DNA of 64,000 nt from assembly GCF_002752655.1 (NCBI RefSeq), contig NZ_CP023737.1, forward strand, positions 4,364,001 through 4,428,000, in the 5' to 3' direction. This document shows positions 8,768 to 17,915 of this stretch, piece after piece. The position numbers were made by a program, and so were the translations under genes. This stretch comes from Methylosinus trichosporium OB3b (GTDB lineage: Bacteria > Pseudomonadota > Alphaproteobacteria > Rhizobiales > Beijerinckiaceae). Each line of letters begins with the position of its first letter. Positions within the stretch are counted from its first letter, which is position 1. The notes below the pieces were generated by a model, which saw nothing but the letters and a program-made list of their open reading frames with translations, made no database searches and had not been told where the DNA came from.

Positions 8768-9787
8768 TCAACGTGTCGGCACGGTCGAGATCGTCTTCAG
8801 AATCTGCGAGGCGATCTGGTAGGGGTCTCCTTGCGAGTTCGGACGGCGATCTTCCAGATAGCCTCTGTAATCGTTCTTGACGAAGCTGTGCGGCACGCGG
8901 ATCGAGGCTCCACGATCGGCGACGCCCCAGCTGAATGTGTTGATCGACGCGGTTTCGTGCAGGCCGGTCAAGCGCAGATGATTATCCGGTCCATAGACCG
9001 CGATATGCGCGTCCTTAGCCTTCTCGAACGCGCTCATCAGCTGCTCGAAATAGGCTTTGCCGCCGACCTCGCGCAGATAAGCGGTCGAGAAATTGGCGTG
9101 CATGCCGGAGCCGTTCCAATCGGTGTTGCCGAGCGGCTTGCAGTGGAACTCGATGTCGATGCCGTATTTCTCGGCGAGGCGCAGCAGGATGTAGCGCGCC
9201 ACCCACATCTCGTCGGCGGCTTTGCGCGAGCCCTTGCCGAACACCTGGAACTCCCACTGGCCCTTGGCCACCTCGGCGTTGATGCCTTCGTGATTGATGC
9301 CGGCCTCGAGGCAGATGTCGAGATGCTCCTCGACGATCTGGCGCGCGATCTCGCCGACGTTCTTATAGCCGACGCCAGTGTAATAGGGCCCCTGCGGCGC
9401 CGGGAAGCCGGACTCGGGAAAGCCGAGCGGACGGCCGTTCTTGTAGAAGAAATATTCCTGCTCGAAGCCGAACCAGGCGCCCTCGTCGTCGAGAATGGTG
9501 GCGCGCGCGTTGGACGGATGCGGCGTCACGCCGTCCGGCATCATCACCTCGCACATCACCAGCGCGCCATTGGTGCGCGTGCTGTCCGGGAAGACGGAGA
9601 CGGGCTTCAGCACGCAGTCGGAACTGCGGCCCTCGGCCTGCTGCGTCGAGCTGCCGTCGAAGCCCCAGAGCGGCAGCTCCTCGAGCGTCGGGAAGCGGTC
9701 GAAATGTTTGATCTGCGTTTTGCCGCGTAGATTCGGCACCGGCTTATAGCCGTCGAGCCAGAGATACTCGAGCTTGTATTTGGGCAT
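8768..9787 (-). CDS. glnII: Glutamine synthetase type II (eukaryotic type)
   Basis: A 339-residue GSII, the shorter, non-adenylylated glutamine synthetase typical of Rhizobiales. It starts MPKYKLEYLWLDGYKP and shows LPLWGFDGSSTQQAEG, WFGFEQEYFF, PQGPYYTG, GINHEGINAEVAKGQWEFQV, CKPLGNTDWNGSGMHANFST and the late DRGASIRVP, all family signatures. A GAGG-type ribosome site precedes the ATG. It is transcribed towards glnB and glnA from a sigma-54 promoter at 9885-9900, so it should be induced under nitrogen limitation through NtrC. Confidence 0.97.
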   Translation of the reverse strand: MPKYKLEYLWLDGYKPVPNLRGKTQIKHFDRFPTLEELPLWGFDGSSTQQAEGRSSDCVLKPVSVFPDSTRTNGALVMCEVMMPDGVTPHPSNARATILDDEGAWFGFEQEYFFYKNGRPLGFPESGFPAPQGPYYTGVGYKNVGEIARQIVEEHLDICLEAGINHEGINAEVAKGQWEFQVFGKGSRKAADEMWVARYILLRLAEKYGIDIEFHCKPLGNTDWNGSGMHANFSTAYLREVGGKAYFEQLMSAFEKAKDAHIAVYGPDNHLRLTGLHETASINTFSWGVADRGASIRVPHSFVKNDYRGYLEDRRPNSQGDPYQIASQILKTISTVPTR

Positions 9788-10124
9788 TTGTTACGCCTCC
9801 TTCCCTCTGTCGAGGCTCGACGCTGCGCTTTGCGGCTGTTGATCTTCGATGACGGCGGCGGCCGTCGAACGCGCTTTTTGCTACAGCACAGCCCGTGCCA
9901 TACGCCGATTTTCGGGTGAGGGGGCTCGCGGGCCGCGGGGGTGCGCGGCCGTCTTCGCGCAGCCTGTCACATAATCGTTTGTTTTTGTTTCAGGGGATCG
10001 AGCCGTCGTTGCTTTTCGACGGATTGGACGCGCCGCGCCCGCCGCCCGGGCGGCGCCGACAGCGGTGGTCCTTCGCCCGGATTTTCGGCAGGCTCCGCCT
10101 CGGACGGCGGCGCCCGGCCTGCGA
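9788..10124. other. Region between sseA and glnII
   Basis: This 337-base stretch holds the glnII sigma-54 promoter and leader. Upstream of the promoter are GC-rich inverted runs (for example GCCGCCCGGGCGGC at 10038-10051) that could end the sseA message. An A/T-rich patch near 9970-9992 could be part of an activator region. No coding frame is supported. Confidence 0.45.
9885..9900 (-). promoter_or_regulatory. Sigma-54 (RpoN) promoter of glnII
   Basis: The reverse strand reads TGGCACGGGCTGTGCT. The -24 TGGCACG is perfect and the -12 GC lies exactly 10 bases after the GG. The predicted transcription start is about 85 bases before the glnII ATG. GSII genes of rhizobia are known sigma-54/NtrC targets. 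Confidence 0.85.
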
Positions 10125-10979
10125 TCAAACCTCGATGACGACGGGGCAATCGCCGCGCGCGCCCCATTCCGACCAGGAGCCGTCATAGACCGTCGCCGGC
10201 CGGCGCCCCGTGGCGGCGAGCGCGAGGCTCAGGATCGAGGCGGTGAGGCCCGATCCGCAGCTCGCGATGATCGGGCGGTCGGGGTCGACGCCGGCCCCAG
10301 CGAAGGCGCCCTCGAGCGCCGCGCGGTCCTTCAGCCGGCCTTGCTCGACCAGCGCGCCGAAGGGCAGGTTGAGCGCGCCGGGCATATGGCCGGAGCGCAG
10401 CCCCGGTCGCGGCTCGGGCGCGAGCCCGCGGAATCGCTCCGACGCGCGCACGTCGACGACCTGCGCCGAGCCGACGGCGAGCGCCTTCTTCACATCCTCG
10501 GCGTCGGCGACGAGGCCATGGTCGACGCGGGGCGTGAAATGCCGGGGCTGGCGTGTCGCCGGCCCCTCTTCGAGCGGGCGTCCCTCGGCGATCCAGGCCG
10601 GCAGGCCGCCGTCGAGGATCGACACCTCGTTCGCGCCGAACACCTGCAAGGTCCACCACAGGCGCGGCGCCGAGAACAGGCCGACGCTGTCGTAGACGAC
10701 GGCGCGCATGCCGTCGCCGAAGCCGAGCTTGCGCACCGCCGAGGAGAAGGCCACGGCGTCCGGCAGCATGTGCGGCAGGTCGGTCGAATGATCGGCGATC
10801 GCGTCGATGTCGAAGAAGACCGCCCCGGGAATGTGGCCCGCCAGATATTCCGCGTGGGCGTCGCGCCCTGCCGCCGGCATGTGCCAGGAGGCGTCGAGGA
10901 CGAGGAGGTCCGGGGCGTGCAGGTGCTCGGCGAGCCATTGCGTGGTGACGAACAGGTTCTGCGGATCGGGTCTCGTCAT
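10125..10979 (-). CDS. sseA: 3-mercaptopyruvate/thiosulfate sulfurtransferase, two rhodanese domains
   Basis: A 284-residue tandem-rhodanese protein that moves sulfur from 3-mercaptopyruvate or thiosulfate to acceptors. The first, inactive domain has HIPGAVFFDID and the linker VYDSVGLFSAPRLWW; the second has VVDVRASERFRG, GHMPGALNLPF and the active loop SCGSGLTAS. The catalytic cysteine sits in CGSGLTA, the SseA-type loop, which favours mercaptopyruvate as donor. The frame stays open far upstream, but an ATG at 10979 with GGAG 8 bases before it and the correct family N-terminus set the start. Confidence 0.9.
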   Translation of the reverse strand: MTRPDPQNLFVTTQWLAEHLHAPDLLVLDASWHMPAAGRDAHAEYLAGHIPGAVFFDIDAIADHSTDLPHMLPDAVAFSSAVRKLGFGDGMRAVVYDSVGLFSAPRLWWTLQVFGANEVSILDGGLPAWIAEGRPLEEGPATRQPRHFTPRVDHGLVADAEDVKKALAVGSAQVVDVRASERFRGLAPEPRPGLRSGHMPGALNLPFGALVEQGRLKDRAALEGAFAGAGVDPDRPIIASCGSGLTASILSLALAATGRRPATVYDGSWSEWGARGDCPVVIEV

Positions 10980-11105
10980 GCTCGTGCTCCTTGGACCATT
11001 CGTCCCGGCTCGGCGGCGAAGGCGATGGCGCGGGCGGCGCGATCGTTGTAACCAGTGTAGCAGAACGATTCGATCCACCCAATCGGCGCGCACGCGAAAC
11101 CTCTC

Positions 11106-11522
11106 ATGCTCGACATTCCCGGCAAGGCCTGCGGTCCCTGCGCCTTCTGCTGCAAGGTTCTCGAGATCGACGAATTCGACAAGCGCGCCGGCGTCTGGTG
11201 TGGTCATTGCACGCGCACAAGCGGCTGCGGCGTCTATGCGACGCGCCCGCAAGTGTGTCGCGATTATCAGTGCCGCTGGAAGGAAGAGCGCGAGCTCGGG
11301 CCGCCCTTGAGGCCGGACCGGGTGGGGACACTGCTGATGGACGATCCCGACAGCGACGAATATCATGCGGTCTGTGACCCGGAAAAGCCGTTTTCCTGGC
11401 GTAATCAGCTCGTATTCAAGCACCTCGTGAGCGAGGCGAAAGCCGGCCGCATCGTCGTCGCCAAAGCGGGTTTGCGCGCCTGGCGCGTCTTCGCCGACGG
11501 CAGCTGGCGGGAATGGGTCTGA
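11106..11522 (+). CDS. YkgJ-type CxxCxxCC cysteine-cluster protein
   Basis: A 138-residue protein with an N-terminal CGPCAFCC cluster (C9, C12, C15, C16) and further cysteines in WCGHCTRTSGCGVYATRPQVCRDYQC, the layout of the CxxCxxCC family. These proteins are thought to bind zinc or an iron-sulfur cluster; the role is unknown. It stands alone, with sseA divergent on the left and a DUF3108 gene following on the right. Confidence 0.8.
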   Translation: MLDIPGKACGPCAFCCKVLEIDEFDKRAGVWCGHCTRTSGCGVYATRPQVCRDYQCRWKEERELGPPLRPDRVGTLLMDDPDSDEYHAVCDPEKPFSWRNQLVFKHLVSEAKAGRIVVAKAGLRAWRVFADGSWREWV

Positions 11523-11610
11523 GCGGCCCGTCCGCCGGATGGGCAGAGCGCCGACGAGACGCTCGCGGTGGTGTTGGTGGCGGATGATTGGATCGATCGC
11601 GGATTCCGGC

Positions 11611-12456
11611 ATGGCTCGAGTGTCATTCGTTCTCGTAAGGGCTCGCGGCGCCGTTCGTGGCTTGGCCGCGTCGCTTCTCACACTGGCCGCGGCGGGCCCG
11701 GCCTTCGCGGCCGAGACGCTGAAGGCGAATTATTCGTTGAGCCTCATCGGCTTCTCTATCGGCCACGCCTCGGCCCAGGGCGTGTTCGACGGGCGCACCT
11801 ACCGCATCGATATTTCCATGCGCACCTCGGGGCTCGCCTCGCTGGTCAATGACACGCGCGGGGCCGCCACCGCCGCCGGCGCGCTGGCGCGCGGCGGCCC
11901 GCAGCCGTCGCGCTACGCCAACACGACTTCCAACTCCTATGAGACGCGCACCGTGCGCATGGCGCTCGCCGGCAACGCTGTGCGCGCCGTCGAGGTGGAG
12001 CCGACTCCCTGGGACATGCCGGTGCGCATTCCGGTGACGGAGGGCAACAAGACCCATATCACCGATCCGGTGAGCGCCCTGCTGATGACCGTGCCGGAGA
12101 ACGAGCCGCTCACCGGCCCTTCCGCCTGCAATCGCACCATACCGGTTTTCGACGGCGTGACGCGTTTCGACGTGACGCTGCAATATGTCGAGACCCGCAT
12201 GGTGCAGACGCGCGGCTATGAGGGCCCGGTGTCGGTGTGCGCGGCGCGCTACACGCCGATCTCCGGGCACCGGCCCGACAGCGTCTCGACTCGCTTCATG
12301 GCCGAGAACAACGACATCACGGTCTGGCTGGCGCCGATGCCCAACGCCCATATGGTGGTGCCCTACCGATTGGCGCTGCGCACTTCGGCGGGAATGCTGG
12401 TGGTCGAGCCGGCGGAATTCCGCCTCGGCGGACGCCGGCAGGCGTCCGAGCAGTGA
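11611..12456 (+). CDS. DUF3108 family exported protein
   Basis: A 281-residue protein with a signal peptide (VRGLAASLLTLAAAGPAFAA) and then a beta-rich domain starting LKANYSLSLIGFSIGHASAQG, matching DUF3108 proteins of the alphaproteobacterial envelope. Family function is unknown. The frame is open from 11539, but only the ATG at 11611 places a signal peptide at the N-terminus. Two cysteines (in SACNRTIP and VSVCAARYTP) could form a disulfide in the periplasm. Confidence 0.75.
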   Translation: MARVSFVLVRARGAVRGLAASLLTLAAAGPAFAAETLKANYSLSLIGFSIGHASAQGVFDGRTYRIDISMRTSGLASLVNDTRGAATAAGALARGGPQPSRYANTTSNSYETRTVRMALAGNAVRAVEVEPTPWDMPVRIPVTEGNKTHITDPVSALLMTVPENEPLTGPSACNRTIPVFDGVTRFDVTLQYVETRMVQTRGYEGPVSVCAARYTPISGHRPDSVSTRFMAENNDITVWLAPMPNAHMVVPYRLALRTSAGMLVVEPAEFRLGGRRQASEQ

Positions 12457-12510
12457 GGCGATAGGCTGGGGTCGCTGGAATCACGAATAATTTGGAGAGA
12501 GGCGCCGGCC

Positions 12511-12540
12511 CCTCACCTCACCTCACCTCTCCCCGCGAGC
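12511..12540. repeat. Left half of a REP-I palindrome, split by an insertion sequence
   Basis: CCTCACCTCACCTCTCCCCGCGAGC runs directly into the IS left end. Joined to 13987 onward it would restore CCTCTCCCCGC-GA-GCGGGGAGAGG, as at 42301. Its last ten bases, CCCCGCGAGC, are repeated at 13977-13986. Confidence 0.9.
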
Positions 12541-13976
12541 CTACGGAGTTCACGGAAGCGATTCCCAAAGCGTTGCATTTGCGCTTCACAGGTCCGAGCG
12601 AATCGGATCGGAGGCGGGTCATGGGGTTTGGGGTCGGCGACATTCGTGTCGAGCGCAGCGGCGACTGGCTGATGGAGCAGATCGCGGCGACGGGGTCGCT
12701 GACCTTGCGTAAGGTCGGGGCCTCGCGCAGCGGCGAGATGCGCGCCCATCGCTTCCTGTCGTCCGGCTTCGCCTCGGTCGAGGCGATCATGGAGACGCTG
12801 GGCGCGCGCACCGCGGAGCGCTGCGCCGGTCGCCGGGTGGTGGCCGCACAGGATACGAGCGAGATCAATTTCGCCGGCCGCTCGGCCAAGCGTCGCGGCC
12901 TGGGGCCCGCCGGCAATGGATGCGATCCTGGCTTCTTCATCCATCCGGTGCTGGCCATAGACGCCGATGACGAGGCCGTAGTCGGCCTCGTCGACGCGCG
13001 GATCTGGACGCGTCCGCAGACGAAGGCGCCGGCGCGGCGCGGCCGCGCTTTCGAGGACAAGGAATCGGCGCGCTGGCTCGAAGGCTGCGCGAGCGCCGCA
13101 GAGCAGCTCGGCGCGGCCGCCGAAGTCACCGTCGTCGGCGACCGCGAGAGCGACATCTTCCAGCTTTTCGCGCGGCGTCCCGAGGGCGTCCATCTCGTCG
13201 TGCGCGCCGCCCAGGATCGCCGTATCGAAGGCGGCTCTCTCTTCGAGGCGGCCGCCGCGGCCGCGCCGCTGACGACGACAATGACCAAGGTCGCGCCGCG
13301 CGGGCCGGGCGACAAAGGGCGCCTCGCCAGGGTCGAGCTGCGCGCGGTCCGCGTCCGCCTCCTCGCCCCGGCCTCCCTCTCCGCGAAGGAAAAGACGGGC
13401 GCGCCGGCTGTCGAGCTGACGCTGGTGGAGGCGCGCGAGATCGAGCCGCCGGAAGGCGTCGCTTCGCTGCTGTGGCGGCTCCTGACCACCCATGCGGCCG
13501 AAACCGCCGAACAGGCGCGCGAGATCGTGCGTTGCTATCGCTTGCGCTGGCGGATCGAGCAATTGTTCCGCACCCTCAAAAGCGACGGGCTCGCGCTCGA
13601 GGACAGCCAGATCGTCGACGCCGAGCGGTTGATGCGGCTCTCGGCGGTGGCCCTCGGAGCGGCGGCTCGCATCATTCAACTGGTCGACGCGCGCGACGGC
13701 GGCCCGCGCTCCTGTGGCGACGTCGTCGACGAGGCCCTGGTCGAGCCGCTCGAGGCGATCGGCAAGACCTTGGAGGGCAAGACGGAACGGCAGAAGAACC
13801 CGCATGAGAAGGGCTCGCTCGCATGGCTCGCTTGGATCACAGCCCGTTTGGGAGGCTGGAACTGCTACTACAAGCCGCCCGGCCCCAAGACGATGCGAGA
13901 CGGATGGAACCGCCTCGCCTCCATGCTCGCCGGATACGCCATCGCAACAGCCAAAGCGTTTCCGTGAATCCCGTAG
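12541..13976 (+). mobile_element. IS4-family insertion sequence, Tn5/IS50-like
   Basis: A 1,436-bp element with imperfect terminal inverted repeats: the left end CTACGGAGTTCACGGAAGCG pairs with the right end read as CTACGGGATTCACGGAAACG. It is flanked by a direct 10-bp duplication CCCCGCGAGC (12531-12540 and 13977-13986). It carries one transposase gene and looks intact. It sits inside a REP-I palindrome. Confidence 0.93.
12621..13967 (+). CDS. IS4-family (Tn5-like) transposase
   Basis: A 448-residue DDE transposase. Catalytic motifs are visible: the first Asp in QDTSEINF, the second in GDRESDIFQLF, and the Glu in the Y-R-E-K signature YRLRWRIEQLFRTLKSDG. The N-terminus GVGDIRVERSGDWL and the C-terminus WNRLASMLAGYAIA resemble Tn5-type DNA-binding and dimer regions. 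The start at 12621 follows GGAGGCGGG; the frame runs upstream through the IS end but that part is not protein-like. The gene is intact, so the element may be active. Confidence 0.92.
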   Translation: MGFGVGDIRVERSGDWLMEQIAATGSLTLRKVGASRSGEMRAHRFLSSGFASVEAIMETLGARTAERCAGRRVVAAQDTSEINFAGRSAKRRGLGPAGNGCDPGFFIHPVLAIDADDEAVVGLVDARIWTRPQTKAPARRGRAFEDKESARWLEGCASAAEQLGAAAEVTVVGDRESDIFQLFARRPEGVHLVVRAAQDRRIEGGSLFEAAAAAAPLTTTMTKVAPRGPGDKGRLARVELRAVRVRLLAPASLSAKEKTGAPAVELTLVEAREIEPPEGVASLLWRLLTTHAAETAEQAREIVRCYRLRWRIEQLFRTLKSDGLALEDSQIVDAERLMRLSAVALGAAARIIQLVDARDGGPRSCGDVVDEALVEPLEAIGKTLEGKTERQKNPHEKGSLAWLAWITARLGGWNCYYKPPGPKTMRDGWNRLASMLAGYAIATAKAFP

Positions 13977-14014
13977 CCCCGCGAGCGGGGAGAGGAGGCG
14001 CCCGGCGCTGTTGG
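13977..14014. repeat. Right half of the split REP-I palindrome
   Basis: CCCCGCGAGC (target duplication) followed by GGGGAGAGGAGGC and the REP-I outer arm CCGGCGCTGTTGG. Confidence 0.85.
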
Positions 14015-14120
14015 AACGCACGAATGGTTCGGACAGCGGCGCCGTTGATCCCTCCGCGCGATCGTCGTGAAATTGCGCTATCTAGGCGTCTTCGCATCAT
14101 CCGTTCACGGAGCCTTCGAC

Positions 14121-14870
14121 ATGAAGATCGCCGATGTGCGCAGCACCGCCTTCGCCATGCCGCTCACCAATCCCGCTTATCCGCGCGGACCCTATCGCTT
14201 CTACAACCGCGAGTTCATCGTCATCACCTACCGCACCGATCGCGCGGCGCTCGAGGCCGTGGTGCCGGAGCCGCTCGAGATCGACGAGCCGATCGTCAAA
14301 TATGAGTTCATCCGTATGCCGGATTCGACCGGCTTCGGCGATTATACCGAGACGGGGCAGGTGATCCCGGTCACCTACAAGGGCGAGAAGGGCGCTTATG
14401 TCCACGCCATGTATCTCGACGACGACGCGCCCATCGCCGGCGGGCGTGAGTTGTGGGGCTTTCCCAAGAAACTCGCCTCGCCGAAGATCGAGCATGACGG
14501 CGACGTCATCGTCTGCACATTGCGTTATGGAAAGGCGCTCTGCGTTTCCGCCTCGGTCGGCTACAAGCATCGCATTCTCGAAGCGGCGCCGATCGCGCAA
14601 TCGCTGACGCAGCCGAATTTCCTGCTCAAGATCATTCCGCATGTCGACGGTTCGCCGCGCGTGCTGGAGCTGGTGCGCTATTATATGACCGACATCGTGA
14701 TGAAAGGCGCCTGGGCTTCGCCCGCGGCGATCGATCTCTATTCGCATGTCGCCTGCGACGTCGCGCGGCTGCCGGTGCGCGAGGTGATCTCGGCCGTGCA
14801 TTTTTCCGCCGATCTCACTCTGGCGCTCGGAGAGGTCGTGTTCGATTATCTCGCGCCGGACGGTGCATGA
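14121..14870 (+). CDS. adc: Acetoacetate decarboxylase
   Basis: A 249-residue acetoacetate decarboxylase that turns acetoacetate into acetone and CO2. The signature [13 protein letters not shown] (109-121) holds the Schiff-base lysine K116 with its neighbouring lysine; the N-terminal [13 protein letters not shown] and C-terminal [19 protein letters not shown] also fit. A GGAG lies before the ATG; in-frame codons further upstream are not family-like. It overlaps the next gene, a POT transporter, by 4 bases, so the two are co-translated. Acetoacetyl-CoA synthetase is encoded 22 kb away. Confidence 0.9.
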   Translation: MKIADVRSTAFAMPLTNPAYPRGPYRFYNREFIVITYRTDRAALEAVVPEPLEIDEPIVKYEFIRMPDSTGFGDYTETGQVIPVTYKGEKGAYVHAMYLDDDAPIAGGRELWGFPKKLASPKIEHDGDVIVCTLRYGKALCVSASVGYKHRILEAAPIAQSLTQPNFLLKIIPHVDGSPRVLELVRYYMTDIVMKGAWASPAAIDLYSHVACDVARLPVREVISAVHFSADLTLALGEVVFDYLAPDGA

Positions 14871-16219
14871 CCGTCGCTGATCGCGGCGGCTCCGACTGGT
14901 TCGGCCATCCGCGCGGGCTGACCATCCTGTTCTCGGCCGAGATGTGGGAGCGCTTCTCCTATTATGGGATGCGCGCCCTGCTCGTTCTCTATATGGTCGA
15001 GCATCTTCTCGATCCGGCGTGGGCGGGCGATGTGCTCGGCCTCGCCGCGCTGAGGCGCGCGCTGGAGAGCCTCTCCGGCCCGCTCGCGATTCAGCCCTTC
15101 GCCTCGCAGATCTACGGGCTCTACACCGGCTTCGTCTATCTGACGCCGATCCTCGGCGGCGTGCTCGCCGACCAATGGCTCGGCCGTCGCCGCACCGTCG
15201 CGCTCGGCGGCGCGCTGATGGCCGCCGGCCATTTCCTGATGGCGTTCGAAGCGCTTTTTCTCGTCGCTCTGGCGCTGCTGATGCTCGGCAACGGCGCCTT
15301 CAAGCCCAATATCGTCACTCAGGTCGGCGGACTCTATGCGCCGGACGATGCGCGGCGCGACCGCGCCTATTCGATCTTCTATGTCGGAGTGAACATCGGC
15401 GCCTTCTTTTCGCCGCTCGTCGCCGGAACGCTGGGCGAGCGGGTCGGCTGGCATTACGGCTTCGCCAGCGCCGGCGTCGGCATGAGCATCGGCCTCCTCA
15501 TTTATCTCCTCGGCCTGCCCTTGCTGCCGCCGGACCCGCCGCGCGAGAGGCGGCGGGACGCAGCGCCTTCGCGTGATCTCGCAGGGATCATGACGGGGCT
15601 GCTGCTGCTGTTCCTGCCTGCGGCGCTGTTCTGGGTCGCCTATGAGCAGCAGGGCAATACGATCGCGCTATTCGCCGCGGACGCGACCGATCGCAACGTC
15701 GACCTTCTATTCTGGCGCGGCGAGATTCCGGTGACCTGGTTTCAGGCGGTCAATCCGCTGATGATCTTTCTGTTCACGCCGGCGCTCGTCGCCTTCTGGG
15801 CGCGGCTCGCGATCTCGCGGCGAGAGCCCTCGACGACGATGAAGCTCGCGCTCGGCTGTCTCCTGCTCGCGCTCTCTTACGCGCTTCTCGCGGCGGCGGC
15901 GTGGGTCGATGCGGACGGCAAGACCTCGGCGATGTGGCTCGTCGCCTATTTCGCGCTTCTCACGCTCGGCGAGCTGCATTTCTGGCCGATCGCGCTGTCG
16001 CTGGTGTCGCGCCTCGCGCCGGATCGCTCGTCGGTGATGGGCCTTTGGCTCGCCAGCAATTTTCTCGGCGCGCTCGCGGCGGGCTGGCTCGGTGGATTCT
16101 GGTCGCGCTTTTCTCCCGGCGGCTTCTTCCTGCTGGTGGCGGCGGTCGCCCTCGCCGGGAGCGCGATGATCGTCGCTTTCCGTTCGAAGCTGCGCGAATT
16201 GATCGGCGAGCGAGCCTGA
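14867..16219 (+). CDS. POT/PTR-family proton-coupled peptide transporter
   Basis: A 450-residue inner-membrane transporter of the major facilitator superfamily. POT signatures are [27 protein letters not shown] near the N-terminus (ExxERFxYYG) and [19 protein letters not shown]. About 12 membrane segments are visible, with [13 protein letters not shown] in helix 4 and [15 protein letters not shown] late. Substrates of the family are di- and tripeptides, sometimes other small acids. ATGA overlap with acetoacetate decarboxylase suggests coupled translation, though the link to acetoacetate is not clear. Confidence 0.88.
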   Translation: MTVADRGGSDWFGHPRGLTILFSAEMWERFSYYGMRALLVLYMVEHLLDPAWAGDVLGLAALRRALESLSGPLAIQPFASQIYGLYTGFVYLTPILGGVLADQWLGRRRTVALGGALMAAGHFLMAFEALFLVALALLMLGNGAFKPNIVTQVGGLYAPDDARRDRAYSIFYVGVNIGAFFSPLVAGTLGERVGWHYGFASAGVGMSIGLLIYLLGLPLLPPDPPRERRRDAAPSRDLAGIMTGLLLLFLPAALFWVAYEQQGNTIALFAADATDRNVDLLFWRGEIPVTWFQAVNPLMIFLFTPALVAFWARLAISRREPSTTMKLALGCLLLALSYALLAAAAWVDADGKTSAMWLVAYFALLTLGELHFWPIALSLVSRLAPDRSSVMGLWLASNFLGALAAGWLGGFWSRFSPGGFFLLVAAVALAGSAMIVAFRSKLRELIGERA

Positions 16220-16229
16220 CGGCGCGCCG

Positions 16230-17144
16230 TCACGCGGGACTCGTCAAAAAGTCGCGTGCGCGCTCCAAGATCGCGGCGACGCAAGGATGCTTCACCTTGC
16301 GCTGCGCGGTGATGGCATAAAAGCGCTCGCTGACGCCCGCGAGCGTGCCGATGAGCTCGACGCCATATTGGCGTTCGATCGCCTCTCGCATGGCCACCGG
16401 GCCCATGAAGAGGCCGGCGCCGGCGGAGGCGAACGTCTTCAGCAACGCGCTGTCCTCGATCTCGGCGACGATGTCGGGGAAGAGGCCATGGGCGTCGAGC
16501 CATTGATCGAGCGAGCGGCGCAGCGCCGTGTTCGTCGTCGGCAGCAGCAGCGGCGCGCCGTCGAGCGAATGCGGAAACCCTTCCGCGCAGCGCGCGTGCA
16601 GCGCCGGCGTGGCGAAGGCCGCGACGGCGCTCTCGCCGAGGAGGTGATTGTAGATGCGCGCATCGGCGGCGCTGGTCGCTGGCGCGTCGGAGATCACGAG
16701 ATCGACGCCATGCACCGGCAATTCCGTCAGCAGGCGCTCCAGCTTGTCCTCGAAGCAGATGAGATGCGCGGGCGGCGCGGAGTTGAGCGCCGGCTCCAGC
16801 AGGCGATAGACGAGCAGCTTGTGGAGCGCGTTGGACACGCCGACGCTCAAGCGCTGGCCGCGCGCGCCCGGGCGATTGTCGAGCGCTTCGGCGAGCTCGC
16901 GTCCGAGCGAGAAAATCTCGTCGGCGTAATTGAAGACCGTGCGGCCGGTCTCCGTCATGACCAGATTGCGGCCCTGCTTGAGGAACAGCTTGGCGCCGAT
17001 TGTCTTCTCGAACACCGCGAGCTGGCCGCTGATCGTCGGCTGGGCGAGGCGCAGCTTTTCGCTCGCGCGCGAAACCCCGCCCTCGCGCACGACGTTCCAG
17101 AAATAGAACAGGTGCTGGTAGTTGAGCCGGTCCATGAGAGTCAT
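16230..17144 (-). CDS. LysR-family regulator, NhaR-like
   Basis: A 304-residue LysR-type regulator. The N-terminal helix-turn-helix NYQHLFYFWNVVREGGVSRASEKLRLAQPTISGQLAVFE is close to NhaR, followed by an effector domain (about 95-300). NhaR controls sodium/proton antiporters in enterobacteria; here the gene is divergent from a carbonic anhydrase and a SulP transporter, so it probably controls these. ATG at 17144 or 17135 may be used. Its stop lies 10 bases from the end of the convergent POT gene. Confidence 0.88.
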   Translation of the reverse strand: MTLMDRLNYQHLFYFWNVVREGGVSRASEKLRLAQPTISGQLAVFEKTIGAKLFLKQGRNLVMTETGRTVFNYADEIFSLGRELAEALDNRPGARGQRLSVGVSNALHKLLVYRLLEPALNSAPPAHLICFEDKLERLLTELPVHGVDLVISDAPATSAADARIYNHLLGESAVAAFATPALHARCAEGFPHSLDGAPLLLPTTNTALRRSLDQWLDAHGLFPDIVAEIEDSALLKTFASAGAGLFMGPVAMREAIERQYGVELIGTLAGVSERFYAITAQRKVKHPCVAAILERARDFLTSPA

Positions 17145-17228
17145 CCAAAAAACCGATGGAAAAAATATATATAATCTATTTTACGATATGTGAAGCGCGC
17201 CATAGGCTTTGGTCGTAGGAGGCGAGCC
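17145..17228 (+). promoter_or_regulatory. Divergent AT-rich control region of LysR and carbonic anhydrase genes
   Basis: A short AT-rich stretch in a GC-rich setting, with TATAAT at 17170-17175 and a LysR-like dyad feel (TATATAATC...TTACGATAT). The carbonic anhydrase start has a strong AGGAGG (17218-17223). Binding by the divergent LysR protein is inferred from layout only. Confidence 0.5.
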
Positions 17229-17885
17229 ATGCAAAAGCTGATCGAAGGGCTTCATCATTTCCAATCCACGGTTTTCGGCAATCAGCGCGAATTGTTCGAG
17301 CGCCTGGCGCAGGGGCAATCGCCGGAGACCTTGTTCATCACTTGCGCCGATTCACGCATCGATCCTTGCCTGCTGACCAATTCACAGCCGGGCGAGCTGT
17401 TCATCCTGCGCAACGCCGGCAATCTCGTGCCGCCCTATGGCGCTGTGCGCGGCGGCGAGGCGGCGTCGATCGAATTCGCCGTCGCCGGGCTCGGGGTGAA
17501 GGACGTGGTCGTCTGCGGCCATTCGCATTGCGGCGCGATGAAGGGACTGCTCGCGCCGCCGCCGGCCGACGAGTTTCCGGCGCTCACCGAATGGCTGTCG
17601 CATGCGGAGGCGACGAAACGCATCATGCGCGACAAATATTGCGAGCATGACGCGACGCAGAAGCTCAACATCGCCATTCAGGAGAATGTCCTGGCTCAGC
17701 TCGAGAATTTGCGCACGCATCCGGCGGTCGCTTCGGCGCTGTCGCAGGGCCGACTGCGGCTGCACGGCTGGGTCTACAAGATCGAGACCGGCGAGGTGTT
17801 CGGCTACGACCCGGACGCGCGCCAATTCATCCTGCTCACGCAGCGGCCCGCGGCGGCGCAGACGCTTCGGCGCGTCGAGATCTGA
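17229..17885 (+). CDS. can: Beta-class carbonic anhydrase
   Basis: A 218-residue enzyme that interconverts CO2 and bicarbonate. The zinc ligands C39, H98 and C101 sit in TCADSR (38-43) and VVVCGHSHCG (93-102); the D41-R43 pair is intact. A perfect AGGAGG stands 6 bases before the ATG. It is followed after 30 bases by a SulP anion transporter and preceded by a divergent LysR regulator. The pairing suggests supply or uptake of bicarbonate for carboxylases. Confidence 0.95.
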   Translation: MQKLIEGLHHFQSTVFGNQRELFERLAQGQSPETLFITCADSRIDPCLLTNSQPGELFILRNAGNLVPPYGAVRGGEAASIEFAVAGLGVKDVVVCGHSHCGAMKGLLAPPPADEFPALTEWLSHAEATKRIMRDKYCEHDATQKLNIAIQENVLAQLENLRTHPAVASALSQGRLRLHGWVYKIETGEVFGYDPDARQFILLTQRPAAAQTLRRVEI

Positions 17886-17915
17886 TCCAAGGCCGCCGCT
17901 TTCTGGAGATGCGAC

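Noticed and set aside
12513..14021. 502-codon reverse frame spanning the whole insertion sequence
   Set aside because: It crosses both IS ends and the split repeat, and has no transposase signature; the forward transposase has the DDE motifs.
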